NCBI GenBank assembly: GCA_002342365.1
Contig: DDPV01000034.1
Coordinates: 21,186 to 31,586, forward strand
DNA: 10,401 nucleotides
Source of the DNA: Burkholderiales bacterium UBA2459
GTDB taxonomy: Bacteria; Pseudomonadota; Gammaproteobacteria; Burkholderiales; Burkholderiaceae_E
Direction of reading: 5' to 3'
Position 1 is the stretch's first letter. Each line of letters opens with the position of its first letter. Of the stretch, positions 1-6,020 are shown piece by piece. A model generated the notes under the pieces. The model was not told where the DNA came from and searched no databases. It saw only the letters and a program-made list of their open reading frames with translations. The position numbers and the translations under genes are program-made.

Positions 1-709
1 CACTGGTCTGGCCTTCGGTTTTTGATGCGCTGATATCGCCGTCTGCGCGCAGCGCAAGGCTGATCGAACCAACCTGCCGGGTGTGTTCGATCCGCTCGAC
101 ATCGTTGGCTTTGACCTCGAGTGTGACCACAGAGCTCGATTTGGGCCGGCCTTGCTCGGTTTGCGCCTCGCGATCCACTGCGATCACAAGCACATCATCA
201 ATCAGGCTGCGGGTGATTGCGGGGCCCTGCCGAGCGAAGTTGGCAAGGCTTCCGGCACTTGAAGCCGGCAAATGAGCGATCAAATCCACACGATGTCCCG
301 GCTGGATAAAGCCATTAACGCCGTTGGCATCGTTGACCTTCAGACTGATCGCTCGGTGCCCGATTGCGATGCGCTGCACCAAACCGGTGAGGGCGCCCAC
401 TGCGGCAAGCTTGCTAAGCAGAATCGGTTCGCCCGCTTGCAAGCTTGCACTGAGCACGCGTCCCTCGATACCGGCAGGCTCGGTAATCGCACCATCGGGA
501 ATCGCGTCCGAAGGCCAGGCACGCATCCGAAAGTCAAGCGGACCGAGTGCCTCGCCCTGGTTAAGCCCCCGCAAGGCAACAAGTACCGGAGTGTTTGCCG
601 ATTCACGCTCGGCTTCAAGACGATGCTGATGCCAGCGGTTCAGCCCCAAGGCACCGCTGATCACCAGGATCAGACCCAGTGCGCCCACTCCGAGAACCTT
701 GCCTTGCAT
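1..709 (-). CDS. cpaB: Flp pilus assembly protein CpaB/RcpC (3' end beyond window)
   Basis: This is the periplasmic or inner-membrane CpaB/RcpC component of a tad (tight adherence) pilus system, thought to work with the CpaC/RcpA secretin. I translated 236 codons to the window edge with no stop. Residues 4-23 form one hydrophobic membrane or signal-anchor segment. A SAF-like region follows at about 40-105. The family signature is RAISLKVNDANGVNGFIQPG (119-138) followed by HRVDLIA, as in RcpC/CpaB proteins. The start at 709 has an AAGG SD 7 nt upstream that overlaps the TAA stop of the flp gene (gap 9 nt), so the two are probably translationally coupled. Family members are usually about 250-300 residues, so only the C-terminal end should be missing. 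Identity is inferred from motifs and from the adjacent Flp pilin. I am confident of the family but less so of the best symbol (cpaB or rcpC). Confidence 0.88.
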   Translation of the reverse strand, partial: MQGKVLGVGALGLILVISGALGLNRWHQHRLEAERESANTPVLVALRGLNQGEALGPLDFRMRAWPSDAIPDGAITEPAGIEGRVLSASLQAGEPILLSKLAAVGALTGLVQRIAIGHRAISLKVNDANGVNGFIQPGHRVDLIAHLPASSAGSLANFARQGPAITRSLIDDVLVIAVDREAQTEQGRPKSSSVVTLEVKANDVERIEHTRQVGSISLALRADGDISASKTEGQTS

Positions 710-718
710 GGCCAAACC

Positions 719-1030
719 TTAAATGCCCAGGCCAACGCCGAGTTGGTCGAGCTTGAGTTTGAGCGCACCACCCAGCGTGGTGATCGTGCCCACAATCACA
801 AGCGCAATCAGTGCGGCAATCAAGCCATACTCGATCGCACTGGCACCAAGCTGCTTTGACTGTTTGGCAAAGCGGGCCATGCCGCGCATCCGATGTCCAA
901 GCCTGCTTGCGGGCGATGGCAGCGCAACCGGCTTGGCTAGCGCATCTTCATGCTGTGGGGTGTTTTGATCGGGGAGGCGAAACTTTGACGCTGCGGCCTG
1001 GGCACGCAGCTGCTGAACGATGGTCTTCAT
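719..1030 (-). CDS. flp: Flp-family type IVb pilin with unusually long leader
   Basis: This is the major or minor subunit of an Flp (type IVb) pilus. The diagnostic stretch is GASAIEYGLIAALIALVIVG (62-81): Gly62 should be the last leader residue, with Glu and Tyr at mature positions +5 and +6, followed by the hydrophobic assembly helix. The mature pilin would be only 41 residues. The start at 1030 has a strong SD (GAGGAG, 5 nt away). That start gives a 62-residue hydrophilic leader, far longer than the roughly 10-25 residues usual for Flp prepilins. Alternative starts at Met48 (889) or Met51 (880) would give leaders of 15 or 12 residues but have poor SD sequences. The gene is followed 9 nt later by cpaB, which fits the first genes of a tad locus. 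No prepilin peptidase gene is visible between them. Family assignment is secure; the start is open. Confidence 0.9.
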   Translation of the reverse strand: MKTIVQQLRAQAAASKFRLPDQNTPQHEDALAKPVALPSPASRLGHRMRGMARFAKQSKQLGASAIEYGLIAALIALVIVGTITTLGGALKLKLDQLGVGLGI

Positions 1031-1049
1031 GGGAGCTCCTCAATGGATG

Positions 1050-1075
1050 AAAAAACTGATCCGCAACGATGGATC
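1050..1075 (-). terminator. possible weak terminator after tcdA
   Basis: On the minus strand the 80-bp gap between the tcdA stop and the flp start holds a GATCC / GGATC inverted repeat with an 8-nt loop, followed after AG by six T residues. This resembles a Rho-independent terminator separating the tcdA unit from the flp-cpaB unit, but the stem is only 5 bp, so the call is tentative. No convincing promoter for flp was recognised in the same gap. Confidence 0.3.
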
Positions 1076-1110
1076 GCTTGAACTCGCAGGCCACAAAAGC
1101 GAGCGAGCAA

Positions 1111-1890
1111 TCACAAAGTCATGAGTTTTTCAATCAGTCTTACGACTGATGCCAGACCCATACTTGCGGTCAGCATCATTGAGGAGCCAAAGCCTGAACA
1201 AGCCAGCGCCGAACCGGCATCGTCGCTAGCTCTTTGACCTTGCAAGGCTTCGACGGAGTAGATCGCGGTCAGGCCGAAGGCCTTGTTGAGATCGCGCGGA
1301 AAGCCATACTGCCTTCGCAAGCGCGCCCGCACATTCGACAACAAAGCATCCTGGGTCGTGAATGCCAAATCCTGCGCTTTAAGCGCCAGAGGATCGCGAC
1401 GCCCGCCGGCTGCACCACAAACCACAAGCGGTGTGGATTGCTCATGGAGTTGCGCAATCAGTGCTGCTTTGACCACCGGCTGATCAATCGCATCGATGCA
1501 GCCGTCAAAGTGGAAATTCAATTGATCCCGCAGGTTATCAACGGTCAAGAAATCATCAATCAAACGCACATCAAGGTCGGGCCTGATATCGCGCAATCGT
1601 GAAGCCATGACTTCGATCTTTGATGCGCCCAGCGTTGAGTAAAGCGCATGAGCCTGACGATTCACATTCGATATCGAAATATGATCCATATCGATCAGGC
1701 TGATCCGACCCAGACCAGATCGGACCAGCGCCTCGGCTGCCCATGACCCGACACCGCCAAGACCTGCAACCACCACATGCGAGGCGTTTAAACGGGCAAG
1801 CGCCTCATCGCCATAAAGCTGACGGATCCCTGCGAACTGACGCGCATCAACAAGCGGGTGGGCTGGTTCGGTTTCTGCATTAAACCGCAT
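1111..1890 (-). CDS. tcdA: tRNA threonylcarbamoyladenosine dehydratase TcdA
   Basis: This is an E1-like (ThiF/MoeB fold) cytosolic enzyme. It uses ATP to cyclise the N6-threonylcarbamoyladenosine (t6A) at tRNA position 37 to the ct6A hydantoin form. The 259-residue length matches TcdA/CsdL (E. coli 268). Visible motifs are the start region RQLYGDEAL (23-31), the nucleotide-binding loop GLGGVGSW (43-50), LIDMD (65-69), NRQAHAL (77-83) and the C-terminal signature CSGFGSSMMLTASMGL (231-246), which is typical of TcdA and separates it from MoeB or ThiF. The start at 1890 is chosen because it puts the N-terminus where E. coli TcdA has its helix. No strong SD is visible. The gene begins 30 nt after the quinone oxidoreductase stop and is probably the last gene of that transcription unit. 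In E. coli the CsdA-CsdE sulfur-transfer pair assists this protein; neither partner is in this window. Confidence 0.93.
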   Translation of the reverse strand: MRFNAETEPAHPLVDARQFAGIRQLYGDEALARLNASHVVVAGLGGVGSWAAEALVRSGLGRISLIDMDHISISNVNRQAHALYSTLGASKIEVMASRLRDIRPDLDVRLIDDFLTVDNLRDQLNFHFDGCIDAIDQPVVKAALIAQLHEQSTPLVVCGAAGGRRDPLALKAQDLAFTTQDALLSNVRARLRRQYGFPRDLNKAFGLTAIYSVEALQGQRASDDAGSALACSGFGSSMMLTASMGLASVVRLIEKLMTL

Positions 1891-1920
1891 GCTGTGGCTT
1901 GTTGCTGCGCTCTAAAGCCA

Positions 1921-2898
1921 TCAGGGCAGCAGGATGGTCGAGCCTGTTGTCTTGCGGGCTTCCAGGTCGCGATGCGATTGTGCAGCGTCCTTTAATGCAT
2001 AACGCTGATCAATCTCAATACTGACCTTACCAGAACTGACCATGTCGAAGAGGCGTGCTGACATCGCCTCAAGCGTTGCCCGATTCGAAGAATGCGCCAT
2101 CAGTGAGGGACGGCACATGTAAAGGTTACCTTTGAGCGCGGTGAGCGGAACCGGAGGCACAGGACCTGAGGCGTTGCCAAAGCTCACAAAGAGGCCAAAA
2201 GGCGAGAGCGAATCGATCGAGGCTTGAAAGGTATCTTTCCCGATCGAGTCGTACACCACCGGCACGCCTTTGCCATCGGTAATATCCATCACGCGCTGCT
2301 GAAAATTTTCGCGGGTGTAGACAATCGGATAATCGCAGCCGTGTTTTTTTGCGAGTTCAGCTTTCTCATCCGAGCCAACGGTACCGATGACCGTCAAGCC
2401 AAGGGCCTTGGCCCACTGCATCGCAATCAGCCCAACACCGCCTGCTGCCGCATGAAAAAGAATGGTCTGGCCTGCTTGTACCTGATAGGTGCGGTGAAAC
2501 AAGTACTCGACTGTCATCCCTTTGAGCATCATCGCAGCGGCGCTGTCCAAGCCAATATCGTCGGGTACTTTGACCAAGGATTTAGCCGGCATGTTGCGCA
2601 TTTGTGCATAAGAGCCCGGGGGGCGGTCACAATAGGCCACACGGTCGCCCAGCTTGAAGTCAACACCCTCGCCTACAGCGGTGACCACACCAGCACCTTC
2701 CAGTCCAACACCTGCAGGCAATGGCATGGGATAAAGGCCTGTTCTGAAATACACATCGATATAGTTCAAACCAATCGCTTCGTTGCGGACCTGAACCTCA
2801 CCGGCCGCTGGTGCAGGAAGATCCACTTCCACATAGTCCATCACCTCCGGACCACCGGTTGCGGCCATGCGAATCGCATAGGTTTTTTGCATTGTCAT
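1921..2898 (-). CDS. qor: NADPH:quinone oxidoreductase (zeta-crystallin-like, MDR family)
   Basis: This is a zinc-free medium-chain dehydrogenase/reductase of the QOR (zeta-crystallin) type. Such enzymes reduce quinones with NADPH in the cytosol, often as a detoxifying reaction. The N-terminal GroES-like domain spans about 1-120 and includes GLNYIDVYFRTGLYP (43-57) and GLEGAG (65-70). The Rossmann domain carries ILFHAAAGGVGLIAMQWAKA (146-165), in which AAGGVG is the QOR form of the nucleotide-binding loop. No zinc-binding cysteine cluster is seen. I start at the ATG at 2898 (325 residues, E. coli QorA 327): its SD (AAAGGAGA) lies 7 nt upstream, whereas the longer frame's TTG at 2904 directly abuts that SD. 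The SD almost touches the TAA stop of the upstream dehydrogenase gene (2911), so the two genes are very likely one operon. Substrate range cannot be told from sequence. Confidence 0.9.
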   Translation of the reverse strand: MTMQKTYAIRMAATGGPEVMDYVEVDLPAPAAGEVQVRNEAIGLNYIDVYFRTGLYPMPLPAGVGLEGAGVVTAVGEGVDFKLGDRVAYCDRPPGSYAQMRNMPAKSLVKVPDDIGLDSAAAMMLKGMTVEYLFHRTYQVQAGQTILFHAAAGGVGLIAMQWAKALGLTVIGTVGSDEKAELAKKHGCDYPIVYTRENFQQRVMDITDGKGVPVVYDSIGKDTFQASIDSLSPFGLFVSFGNASGPVPPVPLTALKGNLYMCRPSLMAHSSNRATLEAMSARLFDMVSSGKVSIEIDQRYALKDAAQSHRDLEARKTTGSTILLP

Positions 2899-2910
2899 CG
2901 TCAATCTCCT

Positions 2911-3690
2911 TTAAAAGGTTCCGGGATAAGCCCCGCCGTCAATCAAAAAGTTCTGGCCGGTCACATAAGAGGCTTGCGCGCTGCATAAATAGGCGCAGGC
3001 CTGGCCAAACTCGTGCGCCTGGCCAAAGCGCCCGGCCGGCACGCTTGCCATGCGTCGCCTTGCGGCCTCCTCCTCAGAAACAGCCATTTGGGCAGCGGCA
3101 GCCTTGATCGTGCCGCGCAGTCGGTCGGTGTCAAACATGCCCGGCAACAAATTATTGATCGTGACGTTATGGGCTGCGGTTTTGCGCGACAAGCCTGCGA
3201 TAAATCCGGTCAGGCCGCTTCGCGCGCCGTTTGAAAGCGCCAGAACATCGATAGGCGCTTTGACCGCCGATGAGGTGATATTCACCACGCGACCGAACTT
3301 TCGCTCGATCATGCCATCGATACAGGCTTTGATCAGTTCGATCGGCGTGAGCATATTGGCGTCGACCGCCTTGATCCAGTCGTCGCGGCTGAAGTTTCGG
3401 AAATCACCCGGGGGCGGGCCACCCGCATTGTTGATCAGCATATCCAGCTGGGGGGCGGCTGCAAGCGCCTGCTCACGAATAGCTTCGGTGGTGATATCAC
3501 CGGCGATGGCATGCACCGTCACACCATATTGGCTGGCCAGTCGCTTGGCCTGCTCCTCAAGCACTTGTGCGCCGCGCGCGTTCATCACAAGATTCACGCC
3601 CTCTGCAGCCAAAGACTCCGCGCAGCCAAGCCCCAAGCCCTTGCTGGATGCGCACACCAAGGCCCAGCGACCTCGAATTCCCAGATCCAT
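2911..3690 (-). CDS. atypical short-chain dehydrogenase/reductase-like protein
   Basis: This 259-residue protein has the Rossmann fold of the SDR family but departs from the classical motifs. The cofactor loop is CASSKGLGLG (13-22), with Cys-Ala where TG is usual. INNAG (86-90) and the serine pair ITSS (138-141) are present. The YxxxK catalytic element is replaced by LSNGAR (152-157), so Tyr becomes Ser153 and Lys becomes Arg157. The C-terminus has YVTGQNFLIDGG-like sequence, as in FabG relatives. This matches the described 'BKR-like, SDR-like' subgroup, noted for an imperfect NAD motif and catalytic tetrad. I chose the ATG at 3690 because an AGGAG SD lies 7 nt upstream; the longer frame to 3723 adds 11 unsupported residues. 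It heads the unit with qor (12 nt apart) and tcdA. The reaction is unknown; it may be a pseudoenzyme or use other residues. Confidence 0.87.
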   Translation of the reverse strand: MDLGIRGRWALVCASSKGLGLGCAESLAAEGVNLVMNARGAQVLEEQAKRLASQYGVTVHAIAGDITTEAIREQALAAAPQLDMLINNAGGPPPGDFRNFSRDDWIKAVDANMLTPIELIKACIDGMIERKFGRVVNITSSAVKAPIDVLALSNGARSGLTGFIAGLSRKTAAHNVTINNLLPGMFDTDRLRGTIKAAAAQMAVSEEEAARRRMASVPAGRFGQAHEFGQACAYLCSAQASYVTGQNFLIDGGAYPGTF

Positions 3691-3969
3691 ATTCACGCTC
3701 CTCTCGATAAACCCGCAGCGCATGATGCCATGGCAAGCCTCAGGCGCTCTTGCGAAGCGATCAGCGATTAAGGCTTGAGCGTTTCAGATACCCCAAGCGC
3801 GCCGATTGCAGTGGCTTGATTGCACCCTTTGGCCATAGCGATCATGATCTGGTCCGAGCCCACCCTTGTTGAGATCGACATGCTTGAATCCGCTTTAGGC
3901 GAGACTGCCGACAGGCATCCCGGCAACAGAGCCGATGCGCGCTTGCGCGAGACTGCCCACCCAAGCCGT
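3691..3969. other. divergent intergenic region between the SDR-like gene and photolyase
   Basis: This 279-bp gap separates two divergently transcribed genes and should hold promoters for both, but I could not identify convincing -10/-35 pairs. It contains an 11-bp direct repeat, GCGAGACTGCC, at 3899-3909 and 3947-3957 (48 bp apart). The plus strand is open in the photolyase frame from 3820 (TTG), so an N-terminal extension cannot be fully excluded. No RNA gene or mobile element remnant is recognised. Confidence 0.5.
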
Positions 3970-5499
3970 ATGCAACAAAGTCTTGTGGTCTTGCGAAGAG
4001 ATCTGCGTCTTGAGGATCATCAAGCGCTCGCTCAGGCTTGCCGGCGATCGCAGTCGGTTTACATGCTTTTTGTGTTTGACCGGGACATTTTGGATCTTCT
4101 GCCTGAGAAGCTTGACAGGCGCGTAGATTTCATCTGGCAGAGCTTGCGCAGCCTTGAGCAGCGCCTTGCAGAGCTCGGTGTGCGTCAATCGTTATCAGAT
4201 TCAGGGCCAAGCAGCCCGCCATTGTTGATCACAGCCCATGCCAAGGCAAGCCTTGCGGTGCCAGCCGTTGCGATGGCGCTAGGCGTTGAGGCAGTGTTTT
4301 TTAATCATGACGATGAGCCTTATGCACTCGAACGCGATCGCCACATTGCTGCCGCGCTTCAGGCGCTAGGTATTGATTGTTATGATTTCAAGGATCATGT
4401 GGTTTTTGAGCGCAAGGAGGTTCTCAGCCAGAGCGCTAAAGCTTATAGCGTGTTTACGCCTTACAAAAAAACCTGGCTCGCGCGCCTTGCAGCCGATGAA
4501 AGCGTCATCGAATCTGCAGATGCCGATTTGACTCGCCTGGTCAGTCCAGGAGCTTTGCAGCGCGAAAAGCTTGCACGTGTTGCCCAAACCCATGGCTTTG
4601 GACTTTGGTTGGGTACCCCACCCACGCTTGATGCGATCGGCTTTCAGTCCAGCGATTTAAACCAATTGAAGGTGGTGATCGGTACAGTCGGGGCCCAACA
4701 ATTGCTGGATGATTTTTCCCAACGGATCGATCGCTACGATCAGGCTCGCGATTTTCCTTCCCTCAAGGGTCCGTCTTATCTTTCAGTTCATTTGCGATTT
4801 GGAACGATCAGCATTCGCAAGGCCGCTCGCCTTGCCTATCGGCAGGCTAATGCCGGTGCGCAGACCTGGCTTAGCGAACTGATCTGGCGCGATTTTTATA
4901 TGCAAATCCTGTATCACTTTCCGCAGGTCGCGCAGCGTGCGTTCAAGCCCGAATACGATCTGATCCGCTGGGAAGAGGGTCCGCAAGCCGACGCAGACTT
5001 TGTCGCTTGGTGTTCTGGGCAAACTGGCTATCCGCTGGTGGACGCTGCAATGCGACAGTTGCTCCAAAGCGGCTACATGCATAACCGGCTGCGTATGGTG
5101 ACCGCTTCATTTCTTTGCAAGGATCTCGGTATCGACTGGCGCCGGGGCGAAGCCTGGTTTGCGCAGCACCTACTCGATTTCGATCTTGCTGCAAATAACG
5201 GCGGCTGGCAGTGGGCAGCCTCAAGCGGATGCGATGCCCAACCTTACTTTCGCATTTTTAATCCGGTCAGCCAGAGCCTGAAGTTTGACCGAGAGGGTCG
5301 CTTCATCCGGCGCTACGTCCCTGAGCTTGGCAAGCTACCCGACCCGCAAATCCATGCACCCTGGGATATCGGAGGACTCAGTGCCGAGGCGCTTGGTTTG
5401 CAGTTGGGTCGCGATTATCCGATGCGCATTGTCGATCACGATCAGGCGAGGAAAAAAACGCTTGCGAGGTATCAGGTGGTGAAAAAGCTCCCTACCTGA
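3970..5499 (+). CDS. phrB: class I deoxyribodipyrimidine (CPD) photolyase
   Basis: This flavoprotein splits UV-induced cyclobutane pyrimidine dimers using light. From the ATG at 3970 it has 509 residues (E. coli PhrB 472). The N-terminal antenna domain begins LVVLRRDLRLEDHQAL (5-20) and includes FNHDDEPYALERD (111-123). The FAD-binding and catalytic domain has LSELIWRDFY (301-310), TGYPLVDAAMRQL (352-364), HNRLRM (371-376), DLAANNGGWQWAASSG (405-420) and the PYFRIFNPVSQS region (425-436). The electron-transfer Trp triad aligns to Trp334, Trp390 and Trp413. Tyr369 stands where E. coli has Trp338. The open frame extends 50 codons upstream to a TTG at 3820, but the family alignment starts at 3970. 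No good SD is visible at 3970, so the start is the weak point. It is the only plus-strand gene here and converges on rubredoxin. Confidence 0.93.
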   Translation: MQQSLVVLRRDLRLEDHQALAQACRRSQSVYMLFVFDRDILDLLPEKLDRRVDFIWQSLRSLEQRLAELGVRQSLSDSGPSSPPLLITAHAKASLAVPAVAMALGVEAVFFNHDDEPYALERDRHIAAALQALGIDCYDFKDHVVFERKEVLSQSAKAYSVFTPYKKTWLARLAADESVIESADADLTRLVSPGALQREKLARVAQTHGFGLWLGTPPTLDAIGFQSSDLNQLKVVIGTVGAQQLLDDFSQRIDRYDQARDFPSLKGPSYLSVHLRFGTISIRKAARLAYRQANAGAQTWLSELIWRDFYMQILYHFPQVAQRAFKPEYDLIRWEEGPQADADFVAWCSGQTGYPLVDAAMRQLLQSGYMHNRLRMVTASFLCKDLGIDWRRGEAWFAQHLLDFDLAANNGGWQWAASSGCDAQPYFRIFNPVSQSLKFDREGRFIRRYVPELGKLPDPQIHAPWDIGGLSAEALGLQLGRDYPMRIVDHDQARKKTLARYQVVKKLPT

Positions 5500-5505
5500 G
5501 CTTTT
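5483..5505. terminator. possible bidirectional terminator between photolyase and rubredoxin genes
   Basis: AAAAGCTC and GAGCTTTT form a perfect 8-bp inverted repeat around a 7-nt loop (CCTACCT). It overlaps the photolyase stop codon and lies about 70 nt beyond the rubredoxin stop. The A/T arms could act as U-tracts on either strand; on the minus strand the run is five T. The GC core is short, so the strength is uncertain. The remaining gap to 5574 shows nothing else recognisable. Confidence 0.42.
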
Positions 5506-5574
5506 GATGCAGCTCGTCGCCTTGGCAGGCTACTTCGTAGTATTTCTTAGGTCGATACCGGATCTCCAATCGAT

Positions 5575-5754
5575 CTAGATTTCAACCATCTCAAAATCTT
5601 CCTTTCTTGCGCCGCACTCTGGGCAAGTCCAGTTGATGGGAACATCGTCCCAGCGGGTACCTGCTGCGATGCCTTCCTCTGGAAGTCCCGCGGCCTCATC
5701 GTAAATCCAGCCACAGATTAAGCACATCCAGGTCTTGTTGGCTTGCTCGGTCAT
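5575..5754 (-). CDS. rubredoxin
   Basis: This is a one-iron electron carrier of 59 residues, the normal size for a single-domain rubredoxin. The four iron ligands are Cys11 and Cys14 in MCLICGWIYDE (10-20) and Cys44 and Cys47 in WTCPECGARKEDFEMVE (42-58). The conserved aromatic and acidic positions, and the Gly-rich middle GLPEEGIAAGTRWDDVP (23-39), are in place. The ATG at 5754 has an AAGG SD 7 nt away; the longer open frame to 5823 carries 23 residues with no family match and is rejected. It lies 43 nt downstream of a 51-residue membrane miniprotein gene and is probably co-transcribed with it. Rubredoxins pass electrons from NAD(P)H reductases to partners such as alkane hydroxylases or peroxide-reducing proteins; no reductase or hydroxylase is in the window, so the partner is unknown. 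Confidence 0.95.
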   Translation of the reverse strand: MTEQANKTWMCLICGWIYDEAAGLPEEGIAAGTRWDDVPINWTCPECGARKEDFEMVEI

Positions 5755-5777
5755 CGAATCACCTTCTTGCCGCAGCC

Positions 5778-5792
5778 AGGGGCGTTGCCCCT
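5778..5792. repeat. perfect 6-bp inverted repeat upstream of rubredoxin
   Basis: AGGGGC and GCCCCT flank a 3-nt loop in the 43-nt gap between the membrane miniprotein stop and the rubredoxin start. In mRNA this would be a compact, GC-rich hairpin about 10 nt upstream of the rubredoxin SD. It has no T-tract, so it is not a standard terminator. It could influence mRNA processing or the relative translation of the two genes; that is inference. Confidence 0.5.
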
Positions 5793-5797
5793 CGCGC

Positions 5798-5953
5798 TCA
5801 TGCCTGCAAGAGCCAACGCGCAAGCAGGCTCGTTGCGATGCCGGCGCTTGCCAACAGACTCAGGTAGGTCAATAAAGACATACCCTCGTTGACTTTTGAC
5901 CCGCGCGACACATCCAAGCCGCGGCGCACATAAGGTTTTTCCTGCTCTGTCAT
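5798..5953 (-). CDS. 51-residue single-span membrane miniprotein, function unknown
   Basis: I do not recognise this protein. The ATG at 5953 has AGGG 7 nt upstream, and the frame runs 51 codons to a TGA at 5800-5798. The first 24 residues are polar and basic (MTEQEKPYVRRGLDVSRG at 1-18). Residues 25-49 are hydrophobic, rich in Leu, Ala, Ser and Ile (MSLLTYLSLLASAGIA at 25-40), enough for one transmembrane helix, and the positive N-terminal half suggests an N-in orientation. It fills an otherwise empty gap between sucD and rubredoxin on the same strand, 43 nt before rubredoxin, so co-expression is likely. A role as membrane anchor or partner of rubredoxin is speculative. The coding call rests on start, SD, composition and position; homology could not be tested. 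Confidence 0.65.
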   Translation of the reverse strand: MTEQEKPYVRRGLDVSRGSKVNEGMSLLTYLSLLASAGIATSLLARWLLQA

Positions 5954-5998
5954 CCTGATTCCCTAGCTTTTATGCTGTTAGAACGGCGCGATAGCCAC

Positions 5999-6020
5999 TG
6001 CATCGAATCGCCACGATGCA
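5999..6020. repeat. 7-bp inverted repeat downstream of sucD
   Basis: TGCATCG and CGATGCA form a perfect 7-bp inverted repeat with an 8-nt loop, about 30 nt after the sucD stop and 46 nt before the membrane miniprotein gene. There is no T-tract after it on the minus strand, so it is at best an mRNA 3'-end hairpin or a protein-binding dyad. The rest of the gap (5954-6049) shows no clear promoter. Confidence 0.4.

Noticed and set aside
272..859. Plus-strand open frame of 195 codons opposite cpaB and flp
   Set aside because: Spans the junction of two well-supported minus-strand genes and shows no family features.
1076..1110. Sigma-54-like promoter (TGGC...TTC) upstream of flp
   Set aside because: The -12 element lacks the required GC, so the match is too poor to report as a site.
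2224..2988. Plus-strand open frame of 254 codons opposite qor
   Set aside because: Antisense to a well-matched quinone oxidoreductase; translation has no recognised motif.
3050..3778. Plus-strand open frame of 242 codons opposite the SDR-like gene
   Set aside because: Low-complexity Ser/Ala/Arg-rich translation typical of an antisense shadow, with no SD or domain; the minus-strand gene is clearly coding.
5755..5823. N-terminal extension of rubredoxin to 5823
   Set aside because: The region contains the rubredoxin SD, a hairpin and the end of the upstream miniprotein gene, and the extra residues do not match rubredoxins.
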